Origin: Gordonia westfalica
Lineage (GTDB): Bacteria; Actinomycetota; Actinomycetes; Mycobacteriales; Mycobacteriaceae
Direction of reading: 5' to 3'
Length of the DNA: 64,000 bases
Assembly: GCF_900105725.1 (NCBI RefSeq)
Contig: NZ_FNLM01000034.1
Coordinates: 2,170,001 to 2,234,000 of the forward strand
The stretch's first letter is position 1, and each line of letters starts with the position of its first letter. Made by a program: the position numbers and the translations under genes. The notes below the pieces were generated by a model. That model saw only the letters and a program-made list of their open reading frames with translations, made no database searches and was not told the origin of the DNA. Shown here one piece after another: positions 43,619-53,837 of the stretch.

Positions 43619-44524
43619 TCAGGCCTGGAGGACACGCTCCCAGGCCTCGCGCGAATCCAGTTCGATGCCCTGCTCTTTCGCGCGCGCCTCGGCGTCGCGG
43701 ACCGACGCCATCAACGCCAGCGCCTTGTCCCGCGTCTGAGCCTCGACGCTGTCGTCGTCGGCGGAGACGGTCACTGTCCAGGTATCGGCGGGAATGGTGT
43801 CCACCGGATACGACGCGGCGGTGAGACGTTCGAGGATCTTCTGCAGCAGGGCGAGTGACGGCTGGGTGGTGGCGACGCCGTCGAGGACCGAACCGCGCTT
43901 CTTCTCCGCAGCCTTGCGTTCCTCCCACTCGCGGATCTGGGTCTCCAGGTCGGAGTGGGCACCCGACAGCACGCCGGGGGTACGGCCCATCACCTTGGAG
44001 GTGAAGCTCCGTGCGACGTCGTCGATGTCGAACGGCGCGTCCGGGTCGTCGGCGGCGATGCGCGCGTGGAAGAGCACCTGCAGCAACAGATCCCCGAGCT
44101 CTTCCTTCAGCTCGACCTGATCGCCGACCTCGATGGCGTCGAGCAGCTCGTAGACCTCCTCGAGCAGGTAACGGCGCAGCGAGTGGTGTGTCTGCGTGCT
44201 CTCCCAGGGGCCGTTGCGTCGCAACGTGTCCATGAGGGCGACGGAATCGAGCAGCGCCATCCCCGACACCTTCTGCGCCGCGATGACCTGCTCACCGCGG
44301 GCGGTGCGCGCACGCACGAGCGGGTGATCGGCGTCGGTGCTCACCAGCACCGAGTCGACGGGCGTCTCATCGAGCACCTCGTCGAAGACCGGTTCGACAT
44401 GGTCGAATTCCCAGAGCAGGGCGGCCGGCACGTCCTCGGTGACCTTGACCGGTCCCGTGAGCCACGCACGCGCCCGGATCGGGATCAGGTCGGGCCGTGC
44501 CGGGTCCAGCAGCACCACCGTCAT
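43619..44524 (-). CDS. mazG: MazG nucleoside triphosphate pyrophosphohydrolase
   Basis: 301 residues from the ATG at 44524. The N-terminal 80 residues are a variable actinobacterial extension (VVLLDPARPDLIPI). The MazG core shows GPWESTQTHHSLRRYLLEEVYELLDAIE, then the EExxE-type metal motif in VELKEELGDLLLQVLFHARIA, a KVMGRTPGVLSG segment and IREWEERKAAEKKR. It degrades non-canonical or oxidised NTPs. It lies downstream of mfd on the same strand, as in mycobacteria. Confidence 0.92.
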   Translation of the reverse strand: MTVVLLDPARPDLIPIRARAWLTGPVKVTEDVPAALLWEFDHVEPVFDEVLDETPVDSVLVSTDADHPLVRARTARGEQVIAAQKVSGMALLDSVALMDTLRRNGPWESTQTHHSLRRYLLEEVYELLDAIEVGDQVELKEELGDLLLQVLFHARIAADDPDAPFDIDDVARSFTSKVMGRTPGVLSGAHSDLETQIREWEERKAAEKKRGSVLDGVATTQPSLALLQKILERLTAASYPVDTIPADTWTVTVSADDDSVEAQTRDKALALMASVRDAEARAKEQGIELDSREAWERVLQA

Positions 44525-44623
44525 TCGTCGTACGCCCTTTCTCGACCCCCCTGCTCAACAGCCAACCTAACCCCCGACCTCGCCGGCGCCACCCGCCGCG
44601 CCGGAAACCGCGGATTTCAGTCC

Positions 44624-47600
44624 TCAGCCGTTCGGCTCCGGTTTGAGCTGCGTCAGGAACGTGGTGAGGTACTCGATCAACTCGTCGTCGCGCAGACGCG
44701 CCGAGCCCACTCCCCCGGTCCGCGGGATCGGCAGCGTGACCACCGACGTCGTCGCCCGGAAGGTCGCCGACGAGTACAGCCGCCGGAGACGCACCTGCTC
44801 GCTGTCGAGGAGCGGCAGCGGCGAGATCTTGACACCCTGTCCGGCCAGGCCGATCTCGGTGATCCCGCGTTCCCGGCAGCGCAGGCGCAGGCGTGCGATC
44901 GACGCCAGTCGTGTGGTCTCGACCGGCGGCGGACCGTAGCGGTCGTTGAGTTCGACCAGGACCGAATCGACCGCGGCGTCGTCGGTGGCCGACGCCAGCT
45001 TCCGGTAGGCCTCCAGGCGCAGCCGGTCGGAGTCGACGTACTCGACCGGGATGTGTGCGTCGACCGGCAGGTCGATGCGCACCTCTCCGGTCTCCTGCGT
45101 CTCGACCGGCTTGCCGTCGGCCGCAGCGCGGTATGCCTCGACCGCCTCGCCGACGAGCCGCACGTAGAGGTCGAAACCGACACCCGCGACGTGACCGGAT
45201 TGTTCGGCGCCGAGCACGTTTCCGGCACCGCGCAGCTCGAGGTCCTTGAGCGCCACCGCCATCCCGGCGCCGAGTTCGTTGTTCTGGGCGATCGTCGCGA
45301 GCCGGTCGTAGGCGGTCTCGGTCAGCGGCCGGTCCGGGCTGTACAGCAGGTAGGCGTAACCGCGTTCACGACTACGGCCGACGCGACCGCGCAACTGATG
45401 GAGCTGCGACAGCCCGAGGTTCTCGGCGCGGTCGACGATCAGCGTGTTGGCGTTGGAGATGTCGAGACCGGTCTCGATGATGGTCGTACAGACCAGCACG
45501 TCGTATTCGCGGTTCCAGAACCCCGATACCGTGCGCTCGAGCTGATCCTCACCCATCTGACCGTGTGCGACAACGACTCTCGCCTCGGGAACCATCGCGG
45601 AGATGTCCTTGGCCATCTTGTCGATGGTCGACACCCGGTTGTGGACGTAGAACACCTGGCCGTCGCGGAGCAACTCCCGGCGGATCGCCGCGGCCACCTG
45701 CTTCGGCGCGTAGGCGCCCACGTAGGTGAGCACCGGATGGCGCTCCTCCGGCGGGGTGAGGATCGTCGACATCTCGCGGATGCCGGCCATCGACATCTCC
45801 AGGGTGCGCGGGATGGGCGTCGCCGACATGGTCAGCACGTCGACGTGGGTGCGCAGCGACTTGATGTGTTCCTTGTGTTCGACGCCGAATCGCTGTTCCT
45901 CGTCGACGATCACGAGTCCGAGGTCTTTCCAGGTGATACCGGTCTGCAGGAGACGGTGCGTGCCGATGACGATGTCGACCTCGCCCTTGGACATCGCCTC
46001 GGTGATCTCGCGGGATTCCTTGGGGTCGGTGAAGCGAGACAATCCGCGCACCCGCACCGGAAAGCCACTCATCCGCTCGGTGAAGGTCTGCAGATGTTGC
46101 TGCGCGAGAATGGTCGTCGGCACGAGGACGGCGACCTGCTTGCCGTCCTGCACGGCCTTGAACGCGGCACGCACCGCGATCTCGGTCTTGCCGTAGCCGA
46201 CGTCGCCGACGACGACGCGGTCCATCGGGACCGGACGCTCCATGTCGGACTTGACCTCGGCGATCACCGTCAGCTGATCGATGGTCTCGGTGAAGTCGAA
46301 GGCGTCTTCCATCTCCTGCTGCCACGGGGTGTCGGGTCCGAAGGCGTGACCCGGGGCGGCATGGCGTGCGGCGTAGAGCTGCACCAGCTCGCCCGCGATC
46401 TCGCGAACGGCCTTGCGCGCCTTGCGCTTCGTGTTCTGCCAGTCCGGCCCGCCGAGCTTGGACAGCGACGGCTGCTCGCCACCGACGTACCGGGACAGCT
46501 GGTCGAGGGCGTCCATCGGCACGTACAGCCGGTCGGCCGGCTGGCCGCGTTTGCTCGACGCGTACTCCAGGACCAGGTACTCGCGGCGCGCACCGGAGAC
46601 GGTGCGTTCGATCATCTCCACGAACTTGCCGATGCCGTGCTGGTCGTGCACGACGAGGTCGCCGGCGGCCAGCGCCAGCGGGTCGACCTGATTGCGACGC
46701 TTGGCCGGGAGTTTGCGTCCGTCACGGGCATTCGCGACGCGGGTACCGGTGAGATCCGCTTCGGTGACCACGACGAGACCGGCGTCGGCGCAGACGATTC
46801 CAGCACGCAGCGTCGCACCGAAGACCGCGACCTCCCCCGGTTCGGGACGATGCCCCGGCTCGGCGATCACGTACGGCACCTCGGCCTCGGACAGTCGTTC
46901 GCCGACGCGCTGGGCGGTGCCCTTGCCGGTGACGACGATCGCGGCGGTCTTGCCATCGGACACGTGGACCCGCAACTGGGCGAACGTCGCCGCGATCTCG
47001 CGCTCGTCGCCGCGCGGCGCCGGGCCGGGGGTCAGATCCAGCTCGAGTTCGTCCCCACTGCCCGTGGACAGCGGCGACAGCGTCCACCAGGGGCGGCCCG
47101 CCTCGAGCGTCGCGGCCCGCACGTCGTCGAGCGGACGGTAGGCGCTGGCCTGCAGGTCGATACCGACTCCCGACCGCGGGTCGATCGGCGCGTTCGCCCC
47201 CATCGCCGCGGCCGTCCACGACGCCTCGAGGAACTCCGCGCCGGTCTTCGACAGGTCGGCGGCCCGGGTCCGGACCTTCTCGGGGTCGAGGATGAGCACG
47301 CGGGTGCCGGCCGGTACGACCTCGGTGAGGAGCTGCATCTCACCGTCGACGAGCGCCGGGATGAGCGCCTCCATACCCTCCACCGGGATACCCTCGGCCA
47401 GTTTGCCGAGTATCTCGGTGAGGGTGGTGTCGTCGGGGTTCTTCTCGGCGAGATCGCTTGCGCGCGTGCGGACCTTCTCGGTCAGGAGCAGTTCGCGTCC
47501 CGGGTGGATGCGCACCTCGGTGGCCTCGACTTCGGGCTGGCTGCGCTGGTCGGCGACCGAGAACGCGCGCATCTCGGTGATCTCGTCGCCCCAGAACTCG

Positions 47601-48199
47601 ACGCGGACCGGGTGGTCGGCGGTCGTCGGGAAGACGTCGAGGATGCCGCCGCGGACGGCGAACTCGCCGCGGCGTCCGACCATGTCCACACGTTCGTAGG
47701 CCATCTCGACGAGCTGTGCCAGCAGGCCGTCGAAGTCGACCTCGATGCCCTCGCGCAGCGTGACCGTGGCGACCTCACCCAGGCCGGGCGCCATCGGCTG
47801 CACCAGCGAACGAACCGTGGTCACCACGACCCGCAGCGGTGTGTCACCGGGATTGGCCAGACGGTGCAGCACTGCGAGGCGCTGACCGACCGTGTCCGCG
47901 CTCGGCGACAGTCGCTCGTGCGGGAGGGTCTCCCACGACGGGAACTGCGCCACCGAGTCGGCGTCGTCGAGGAGTTCGGCCAGCTCGGCCGTCAGGTCAT
48001 CGGCCTCGCGCCCGTTGGCCGACACGACGAGCAGCGGGGCGTCGGCATCGGCAGCCATGCAGGAGACGAGGAAGGGTCGCGCCGCGTCGGGCGCGGTGAT
48101 GTCGAGGTGACGTTCGGCGCGACGTTCGTGCACCTCGCGGAAGGACTTGTCCGCACACGCAAGCGCGGCCAGACCGGACAGGGCACGGGGCGTCGACAC
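44624..48199 (-). CDS. mfd: Transcription-repair coupling factor Mfd
   Basis: 1191 residues from the GTG at 48199 ([13 protein letters not shown]); the exact start is uncertain because a purine-rich stretch abuts it directly. The UvrB-homology region is followed by the RNA polymerase-interaction domain ([22 protein letters not shown] near 495). The SF2 translocase follows with [31 protein letters not shown], the DEEQ box in [27 protein letters not shown] and the [19 protein letters not shown] motif. It removes stalled polymerase and recruits UvrA. Length is standard. Confidence 0.97.
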   Translation of the reverse strand: MSTPRALSGLAALACADKSFREVHERRAERHLDITAPDAARPFLVSCMAADADAPLLVVSANGREADDLTAELAELLDDADSVAQFPSWETLPHERLSPSADTVGQRLAVLHRLANPGDTPLRVVVTTVRSLVQPMAPGLGEVATVTLREGIEVDFDGLLAQLVEMAYERVDMVGRRGEFAVRGGILDVFPTTADHPVRVEFWGDEITEMRAFSVADQRSQPEVEATEVRIHPGRELLLTEKVRTRASDLAEKNPDDTTLTEILGKLAEGIPVEGMEALIPALVDGEMQLLTEVVPAGTRVLILDPEKVRTRAADLSKTGAEFLEASWTAAAMGANAPIDPRSGVGIDLQASAYRPLDDVRAATLEAGRPWWTLSPLSTGSGDELELDLTPGPAPRGDEREIAATFAQLRVHVSDGKTAAIVVTGKGTAQRVGERLSEAEVPYVIAEPGHRPEPGEVAVFGATLRAGIVCADAGLVVVTEADLTGTRVANARDGRKLPAKRRNQVDPLALAAGDLVVHDQHGIGKFVEMIERTVSGARREYLVLEYASSKRGQPADRLYVPMDALDQLSRYVGGEQPSLSKLGGPDWQNTKRKARKAVREIAGELVQLYAARHAAPGHAFGPDTPWQQEMEDAFDFTETIDQLTVIAEVKSDMERPVPMDRVVVGDVGYGKTEIAVRAAFKAVQDGKQVAVLVPTTILAQQHLQTFTERMSGFPVRVRGLSRFTDPKESREITEAMSKGEVDIVIGTHRLLQTGITWKDLGLVIVDEEQRFGVEHKEHIKSLRTHVDVLTMSATPIPRTLEMSMAGIREMSTILTPPEERHPVLTYVGAYAPKQVAAAIRRELLRDGQVFYVHNRVSTIDKMAKDISAMVPEARVVVAHGQMGEDQLERTVSGFWNREYDVLVCTTIIETGLDISNANTLIVDRAENLGLSQLHQLRGRVGRSRERGYAYLLYSPDRPLTETAYDRLATIAQNNELGAGMAVALKDLELRGAGNVLGAEQSGHVAGVGFDLYVRLVGEAVEAYRAAADGKPVETQETGEVRIDLPVDAHIPVEYVDSDRLRLEAYRKLASATDDAAVDSVLVELNDRYGPPPVETTRLASIARLRLRCRERGITEIGLAGQGVKISPLPLLDSEQVRLRRLYSSATFRATTSVVTLPIPRTGGVGSARLRDDELIEYLTTFLTQLKPEPNG

Positions 48200-48246
48200 T
48201 CCGCCGATTGTATGTGCCGCGCCTCGTGCCCCCTCAGGCCGGTCGA

Positions 48247-49503
48247 TCACCCCAGCAGGCTCCCGCCCAGCACCTGACCGCGAGGAGCCCCCGGCAGGAC
48301 GGCGTACACCGCCGAGCCGATGGTCGTCGTCCACTGGTTGAGGGCGTCGTGTTCGGCCAGCCGTGCCTGCACCGGGGCGAACTGGGTGTCGACATCCCGC
48401 TGGTAGGCGGCGAACAGCAGCCCGCTGTTGGAGGTCGGCACGTGACCGGTGGCGTCCGGCTCGGGCGGATCGTCGTAGTTGTAGCCACGACGCAGGAATC
48501 GCTCCGTCGGCGTTCGGTGACGGGCGCGGGCGATATGCGACGACGCCGGGATGGCGGGCAGCCCGTCGACGATCTTGTCGAAGTCCGGGTCGTCGTGTTC
48601 ACCTCCCCCGCTCAGCGGCGCACCGTCGGCGAGGGTGCGGCCCACCGACAGTTCCTGGCTGCGCGGGTCCACCTCCTGCCAGCCGTCGAGATCCATGGCG
48701 ATCCGACGCAGCACCATCGACGTGCCGCCGGCGAACCACGGCTGCTCCGCGCCGTCGTCCCAGACCAGGGTGTCGGAGTCGGCGGGACCGAGGTTCACGG
48801 TCCCGTCGACCTGTCCCATGAGGTTGCGCATGGTCACCTTCTCGTCCTGGCTGCCGCGGGAGTTGCGGAAGCCGCGCTGGACCCAGCGCAGACGGACCTG
48901 TCCCGCCACGTTCGCCGTCAGGACCCGGGTCGCGTGGGCGACGGTGATCGGGTCGTCGGAGCAGATCTGCAGCAGCAGGTCCGTCTGTCCCCAGCGCCGC
49001 TCGTCGAGTCGGTCGATGGGGTACGCCGGCAGTGGATGCAACCACCGGGGGCGTCGCTCCTCCAGCCCCGTCGCGGTGAAGGCGCCGGGGCCCAGACCCA
49101 CCGTGACGGTGAGCCTGGCCGGCAGACGGGCGAGCTCCGGTTCGCTGTCGGCCAGCGCCGGGGTACCCCTCGTGAGCCGGGCGGCGTCCTCGGTCCAGAC
49201 CCGGAGGATGCCGGCGAGCGCCTCCCGCGCCTGCCTGCCCGGGTCTGCCGAGAGATCGAGTCCGACGTAGTTGACGTGCGCGGTGGGCGGGGTCGCCACC
49301 CCCGCCTGGTGCACGCCGTGGAACTCGATCGCGTCACCGCCGTGCGTGATGTCCCCGGCGCCGTCGGCGGACCGCGCCGCGATCGCCGTGGCGCCGACAC
49401 CGAGGCCCGCCGCTCCCACGACACCCGCGATCAGGCTGCGTCGTGAGAAGGCCGCAGCTCCGCCCCGCTCTCTGCCGTCATCGCCGCCGCGGGTCTCAGC
49501 CAT
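48247..49503 (-). CDS. Second DyP-type peroxidase, Tat-exported, copper-cluster associated
   Basis: 418 residues from the ATG at 49503, overlapping the end of the PCuAC gene by 8 bp. The twin-arginine signal [18 protein letters not shown] is near residue 18. The DyP motif is [11 protein letters not shown] (G-x-x-D-G) near residue 228, with [13 protein letters not shown] and [13 protein letters not shown] at the C terminus. Sequence identity to the efeB product is clearly partial, so this is a distinct paralog. Coupling to a copper chaperone suggests a role in copper-dependent or copper-stress redox chemistry outside the membrane (inference). Confidence 0.91.
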   Translation of the reverse strand: MAETRGGDDGRERGGAAAFSRRSLIAGVVGAAGLGVGATAIAARSADGAGDITHGGDAIEFHGVHQAGVATPPTAHVNYVGLDLSADPGRQAREALAGILRVWTEDAARLTRGTPALADSEPELARLPARLTVTVGLGPGAFTATGLEERRPRWLHPLPAYPIDRLDERRWGQTDLLLQICSDDPITVAHATRVLTANVAGQVRLRWVQRGFRNSRGSQDEKVTMRNLMGQVDGTVNLGPADSDTLVWDDGAEQPWFAGGTSMVLRRIAMDLDGWQEVDPRSQELSVGRTLADGAPLSGGGEHDDPDFDKIVDGLPAIPASSHIARARHRTPTERFLRRGYNYDDPPEPDATGHVPTSNSGLLFAAYQRDVDTQFAPVQARLAEHDALNQWTTTIGSAVYAVLPGAPRGQVLGGSLLG

Positions 49504-50044
49504 CACTGTTGGCGTCCGACGAGCCGTGGCCCGGCGCGTACTCCTCGTTGGCTCCGCGGAAATCGCGTGCCTGCGCAACGAATTCGGTGGTGGATCCGTC
49601 GCCGAAGCGCAGGGTGATCGTGACGGTCTCCCCGGCCCCGATCGGCCCCTTCAGGCCCATCAGCATGATGTGGTTCCCGCCGGGTTCGAGCGAGACCGCC
49701 TGACCGCCACCGATCTTCAGGCCGCCGTCGACCTGGCGCATGGCCATGGTGCCGTCGCCGGTCGGGGCCATCTCGTGCATCTCGACGCGGGCGGCGACGT
49801 CGGTGTCGCCACCGGTGAGGGTGACCTCGCGGTCGGAGGTGTTGGTCACCGTGCCGAACGCCGCTGTCATGTCGGAGTCGGACGCCTTCACCCACCGGTC
49901 GGTGATGCTCACCGAGTCGGACTGGGTGGCGGGAGCGTCCTCGGAAGAGCCGCAGGCCGTCGCCACCGCCAGTGGAAGGGCCAGCGCGACGAGGACCGCC
50001 AACGGGCGGTGCGCCCGACGAGTTGTGAAAGAAATTGAATACAT
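49496..50044 (-). CDS. PCuAC-family copper chaperone lipoprotein
   Basis: 182 residues from the ATG at 50044. The signal peptide ends in the lipobox VATAC near residue 31. The PCuAC beta-barrel carries the copper ligands of the H(M)x10Mx21HxM pattern: EMHEMAPTGDGTMAMRQV followed by GGNHIMLMGLKGPI. These proteins hold Cu(I) outside the membrane and deliver it to oxidases or other cuproproteins. It is followed by the overlapping DyP gene and preceded (77 bases) by a His-rich membrane protein; all three probably form one operon. Confidence 0.92.
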   Translation of the reverse strand: MYSISFTTRRAHRPLAVLVALALPLAVATACGSSEDAPATQSDSVSITDRWVKASDSDMTAAFGTVTNTSDREVTLTGGDTDVAARVEMHEMAPTGDGTMAMRQVDGGLKIGGGQAVSLEPGGNHIMLMGLKGPIGAGETVTITLRFGDGSTTEFVAQARDFRGANEEYAPGHGSSDANSDG

Positions 50045-50121
50045 GGATGTTTCGCCTTTTCGGGTACGCGAGTCACCACCGACGCCCGTCACGGCGCGGT
50101 GGGAGAGGAAAGGAGATGAGG

Positions 50122-50661
50122 TCAGGCCGGGAGGACCGGCGGACCCCTGGTCCACGTACTCGTGCGGCCGTACAGCGGACGCAGCGGATCCACCGCACCC
50201 GCGACCACGAGAACATCACCGACCGCGATCAGCGGACGCGTCGTTGATGCGAGGATGCGTGAGCCGATGCGGCGCGCACACTCCCGCGCGCCGACGAGCA
50301 GAACCGCGGAGATCAGCAGCGCCGCAACGTGGAAACCGATCATCGTCGGACCGGGCAGCAACGGCGTCGACGCGTGGTGGCCGCCCGAGTGCATGGCCAG
50401 ATGCCCGAGGAGTTGCGCGACGGTGAGTGCCGCACCGACGGAGACGATGCCGGCCGGGCGGCCGCGGGTCCCGGCCGCCGCACCGCACGCCCAGCCGAGT
50501 CCGGCGCTGATCGCGACGAGAAGGACGATGTGCGAGGTCGTCGGGAGGCCTCCCCCGGCGAGTGAGTGCGCCGCGATGCTCAACGACCCGGACGTCGTCG
50601 CGGCGACTGCCGACCAGTGCACGCGCACAGGTCGTTCGGCCGGATCGGACGCCCCTAGCAT
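50122..50661 (-). CDS. Hypothetical four-helix membrane protein of the copper group
   Basis: 179 residues from the ATG at 50661. Hydrophobic segments are at about 35-75, 80-100 and 110-140. A histidine-rich loop (LGHLAMHSGGHHASTPLLPGP) lies in the middle and could bind metal. No known domain is recognised, but comparable proteins sit beside PCuAC genes in related actinobacteria. It leads the group that includes the chaperone and DyP genes, and the 10-3-10 palindrome at 50678-50700 lies 16 bases upstream of its start. Confidence 0.75.
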   Translation of the reverse strand: MLGASDPAERPVRVHWSAVAATTSGSLSIAAHSLAGGGLPTTSHIVLLVAISAGLGWACGAAAGTRGRPAGIVSVGAALTVAQLLGHLAMHSGGHHASTPLLPGPTMIGFHVAALLISAVLLVGARECARRIGSRILASTTRPLIAVGDVLVVAGAVDPLRPLYGRTSTWTRGPPVLPA

Positions 50662-50677
50662 GACACGAGCCTACGCC

Positions 50678-50700
50678 TGCTACTACTCGAAGTAGTAGCA
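50678..50700. promoter_or_regulatory. BlaI/MecI-like operator upstream of the copper group
   Basis: TGCTACTACT and AGTAGTAGCA, separated by CGA, form a perfect 10-3-10 inverted repeat. TACTAC/GTAGTA half-sites are the hallmark of BlaI/MecI/CopY-type repressors. It lies between the divergent membrane-protein and acetyltransferase genes. No BlaI-type regulator is encoded in the window. Confidence 0.7.
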
Positions 50701-50735
50701 CGGGTGACGGCGCACACGCCTCTATCATCATCGGA

Positions 50736-51287
50736 ATGCAGGGAGCCCACACCGACGACATGGGGGTGACGGTGCGCGACGCCGTCGACACCGACCTCGC
50801 GGGCGTCGCGGACATCTACCGCCACTACGTGGAGAACACGGTCGCCACCTTCGACTACGTGGTCCCGTCGCCCGCCGCGTGGCTGGCGAAATACCGCACG
50901 ATCCGCGAGGCGGATCGGCCCTTCGTCGTCGCGACGCTGCCGATGGAATCCGCCGACCAGATCGTCGGGTACGCCTACCTGGGCACGTTCCGCGGGATGC
51001 CGGCCTACGACCGGTCCACCGAGGACTCCATCTACGTCCGCCCCGGCTTCGGCGGCCGCGGCGTCGGATCGGCGTTGATGGCCGGGATGCTCGACCGCGC
51101 GAACCGCGACAACGTGCGTCAGATCGTGGCGGTGATCGCGGCCACCGGCGGGGCGGGCTCGATCGCCCTGCACAAGCGATTCGGGTTCACCGAGGTCGGC
51201 CGGCTGCGCTCCATCGGCCACAAGGCCGACCAGTGGATCGACTGCGTCTACATGCAGAAGGACCTCTGGGACTCCCCGCTCCGGTAG
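50736..51287 (+). CDS. GNAT acetyltransferase, phosphinothricin-acetyltransferase-like
   Basis: 183 residues from the ATG at 50736; an ATG at 50760 (MGVTVRDA) is an alternative and better matches family length. It opens TVRDAVDTDLAGVADIYRHYVENTVATFDYV, as in Pat/Bar-like enzymes. The acetyl-CoA pyrophosphate loop is VRPGFGGRGVGSALM near residue 108, then HKRFGFTEVGRLRSIGHKADQWIDCVYMQKDL. Relatives acetylate amino groups of small amino acids or analogues such as methionine sulfoximine. The true substrate is unknown. It may share the BlaI-like operator at its 5' side. Confidence 0.87.
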   Translation: MQGAHTDDMGVTVRDAVDTDLAGVADIYRHYVENTVATFDYVVPSPAAWLAKYRTIREADRPFVVATLPMESADQIVGYAYLGTFRGMPAYDRSTEDSIYVRPGFGGRGVGSALMAGMLDRANRDNVRQIVAVIAATGGAGSIALHKRFGFTEVGRLRSIGHKADQWIDCVYMQKDLWDSPLR

Positions 51288-51291
51288 CGGC

Positions 51292-52875
51292 TCAGCGGTC
51301 CAGCCCCGCGGCCTCGGCGGCGGCGTCGGCCAGACCGACACCCGTGCCCTCGTAGATGTGGAAGGCGACGTCGGCACCGCGGCCGAGCAGTTCGTCGCGT
51401 TCGTCGTCGTACTGGGCGACGACGGCGATCGTGCCGTCGAAGTCGCGCTCCTCCACCCGATCGAGGGCGACCAGGTTGGACCCGTGGAACGGCATGGCCA
51501 TCACGAGGATGTCGAGGTCGGCGACCCCCTCACACCGTTCCCAGAACCCCGTCTCGGTCGCGTCGGCCTCGATCACCCGGAATCCGCGCCCGCGGAGGTT
51601 CGCCACTTTCAGCGGGTCGTTCTCCACGCCGACGACGCTCAGCCCGTACTCGTCGACGAGACGGTTGTAGACCGAACTGCCCACCCGCCCGAGACCGAAG
51701 ACGACGGCACGCGCGGGCGCGAGATCGATGGATGCGTCGTCGGGATGAGCGCGCGCGGACGCCGTCCTCGGCACGTACGCCGAGAGCCGGCTCACCAGTT
51801 TGGAACCGCGACGGTTGACGAGGGTCGAGAACACGAAGCTCGCTGCCACCGCGACGGAGGTGACCACCAGCCAGTCGTCGTCGAGCAGGTCGTTGCTCAC
51901 GCCGTTGGAGATGACGATGAGTCCGAACTCCGAGAAGTTCGCCAGGGCGAGGCCGGCGAGGATCGAGGTGCGTCGACGCAGACCGAACAACGCGAGCACG
52001 AAGGTGAACAGCGCGGCCTCGAGGGGCAGCAGGACGACGAGCACCAATCCGAGGAGGACGGTGTCGAGGGTCGGCGTGACGTGCAGGCCGATCGAGACGA
52101 AGAAACCGACCAGCAGCAGCTCGCGGAGCCCGAAGAGCGTCCGGGACAACTCCGAGGCGCGTGGATGCGAGGCCAGGAGAACGCCGACGACCATGGCCCC
52201 GAAGTCGCCCTTGATGCCGACGGATTCGAACAGCCAGTATCCCGGCACGAGCGCCATGGTCACGCCGAAGAGGGTCTGGAGTTCACCGTGCCCGAGGCGG
52301 TTCCACAGCCGCCGGACCACCCAGGCACCGGGGATCAGCAGCACCAGCGCGAACGCCCAGGGACTCGGCGGCTCCCCGCTCATCGCCGTGAGGTAGGCGA
52401 CGGCGACGACGTCCTGCAGGACGAGGATGCCGATCGCGATCCGGCCGTAGAGGGAGTGGGACTCGGAGCGTTCGTCGAGCACCTGGACCACGAACACCGT
52501 GCTCGAGAACGACAGCGCGAAGCCGAGGAGTGCAAGGGTCTGCCACCCCTCGCCCATGAGCATCCGGACGCCGATCGTCGAGAGCAGTCCGAGGAAGCCG
52601 GTGGTGAGACCAAGGATCACCGCGAGGTTGATGGCGGTGGTCAGGAAGACCTCGCGCCGGAACAGCATCCGGAGGTCCAGCTTCAGGCCGATCGTGAACA
52701 GCAGGATCGTCACGCCCAGATCCGCGAGCGTGTCGATGATCGGCAGATCGTCGATACCCGGCGCGTGCAGGATGAACCCGGCCGCCAGATAGCCGACCAG
52801 GGTCGGCAGGCGGACCAGCCGCGCGAGGAATCCACAGCCGAAGATGACGACGAGGTAGATACCGACTGTCTCCAC
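51292..52875 (-). CDS. CPA2-family cation:proton antiporter with TrkA-N domain (KefB/YbaL-like)
   Basis: 527 residues. About twelve helices span residues 1-370, with the CPA2 segments LVGYLAAGFILHAPGI, LFTIGLKLDLRMLFRREV and GFALSFSSTVFVVQVLDER. LVLQDVVAVAYL carries the conserved Gln-Asp of the ion site. The C-terminal RCK/TrkA-N domain starts RAVVFGLGRVGSSVYNRL near residue 397 and would bind a nucleotide that gates transport. KefB/YbaL-type antiporters exchange K+ (or Na+) for H+. It converges with the acetyltransferase gene and is divergent from the LigB-type gene. Confidence 0.91.
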   Translation of the reverse strand: METVGIYLVVIFGCGFLARLVRLPTLVGYLAAGFILHAPGIDDLPIIDTLADLGVTILLFTIGLKLDLRMLFRREVFLTTAINLAVILGLTTGFLGLLSTIGVRMLMGEGWQTLALLGFALSFSSTVFVVQVLDERSESHSLYGRIAIGILVLQDVVAVAYLTAMSGEPPSPWAFALVLLIPGAWVVRRLWNRLGHGELQTLFGVTMALVPGYWLFESVGIKGDFGAMVVGVLLASHPRASELSRTLFGLRELLLVGFFVSIGLHVTPTLDTVLLGLVLVVLLPLEAALFTFVLALFGLRRRTSILAGLALANFSEFGLIVISNGVSNDLLDDDWLVVTSVAVAASFVFSTLVNRRGSKLVSRLSAYVPRTASARAHPDDASIDLAPARAVVFGLGRVGSSVYNRLVDEYGLSVVGVENDPLKVANLRGRGFRVIEADATETGFWERCEGVADLDILVMAMPFHGSNLVALDRVEERDFDGTIAVVAQYDDERDELLGRGADVAFHIYEGTGVGLADAAAEAAGLDR

Positions 52876-53030
52876 GCGCCGGGAGTCCCTTCCGCTCTGG
52901 GCCGCGAGCGGCCGCCGGGGATGTCTGGAACGTTATCGCCGCGCGCAGCGGGAAGTGCGGTGGCCACGCCGAACCGCCGTCCGGGCGGCGTGGGGCGGAG
53001 CACCAGGAACAAAGCGGACCGTAGTCCGGT

Positions 53031-53042
53031 TAGAATGCGGCA
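53031..53042 (+). promoter_or_regulatory. Probable leaderless promoter of the LigB-type dioxygenase gene
   Basis: A TAGAAT hexamer at 53031-53036 ends five bases before the ATG at 53042. The expected transcription start therefore falls on or next to the A of the start codon. No Shine-Dalgarno sequence is present. Confidence 0.55.
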
Positions 53043-53836
53043 TGCCCACCTCGAATACTCCGACCCGGCAGCCCGCACTGTTCCTGTCCCACGGCGCGCC
53101 GCCCCTCGTCGACAGCCCCACCTGGGTTCGCCAGCTGGAGAAGCTCGCCCGCGGACTCGCGCGACCGAAGGCGATCCTGATCGTCTCCGCGCACTGGGAG
53201 GCCGCCCCGCTCACCATCGGCTCCACCGATTCTTCGACGCCGCTGACCTACGACTTCGGCGGCTTCCCCGAGAAGTACTACCGGGTCCGGTACGAGTCAC
53301 CGGGAGCCCCGGACCTGGCCCGACGCGTCGCCGCGATGATGCCCGACGGCGAGCCCATCGCCCACGACCGCAACCGCCGTCTCGACCACGGCGCGTACGT
53401 GCCGATGACCGTCATGTACCCCGAGGCGGACGTCCCGGTACTGCAGATCTCGCTGCCGACCCTCGACCCCGAGCGCCTGCTCGAACTGGGCCGCCGGCTG
53501 AAGCCGCTGCGCGACGAGGGCGTCCTCGTCATCGGGTCCGGATTCACCACCCACGGCCTGCCGTTCCTGCGCGACTTCCGCCCCGAGGCCGCTCCCCCGA
53601 GCTGGTCGGCCGAATTCGACGCCTGGGCCGCCGAGCGGTTCACCGCCGGAGACGTGGAGTCGCTCATCAGGTTCCGTCAGACCGCGCCCGGCATGCCGTA
53701 CGCGCACCCGACCGTCGAACACTTCGCGCCGTTGTTCGTCGCACTCGGCGCCAGCGACGACGTCGAACAGCGCCCGGATCAGGTCATCGACGGGTTCTGG
53801 ATGGGACTGTCCAAGCGGAGTCTGGTGCTCGCGTAA
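53042..53836 (+). CDS. LigB-superfamily (DODA-type) extradiol ring-cleavage dioxygenase
   Basis: 264 residues from the ATG at 53042. The metal histidines are visible: LFLSHGAPPLVDS near residue 15, IVSAHWEAAPLTIGS near 50 and the catalytic GSGFTTHGLPFL near 170, with RLDHGAYVPMTVMYPEADVPVLQISL near 110. The sequence fits the DODA/YgiD class, which opens catechol-type rings such as DOPA; the physiological substrate in bacteria is often unknown. It is divergent from the antiporter and followed by a 33-bp repeat array starting at its stop codon. Confidence 0.9.
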   Translation: MPTSNTPTRQPALFLSHGAPPLVDSPTWVRQLEKLARGLARPKAILIVSAHWEAAPLTIGSTDSSTPLTYDFGGFPEKYYRVRYESPGAPDLARRVAAMMPDGEPIAHDRNRRLDHGAYVPMTVMYPEADVPVLQISLPTLDPERLLELGRRLKPLRDEGVLVIGSGFTTHGLPFLRDFRPEAAPPSWSAEFDAWAAERFTAGDVESLIRFRQTAPGMPYAHPTVEHFAPLFVALGASDDVEQRPDQVIDGFWMGLSKRSLVLA

Positions 53837-53837
53837 C

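Noticed and set aside
43955..48277. A 1440-codon open frame on the plus strand opposite mfd and mazG.
   Set aside because: It is antisense to two clearly conserved genes and its amino-acid composition (Arg, Gly, Asp, Val, His runs) is that of a reverse-strand shadow in G+C-rich DNA.
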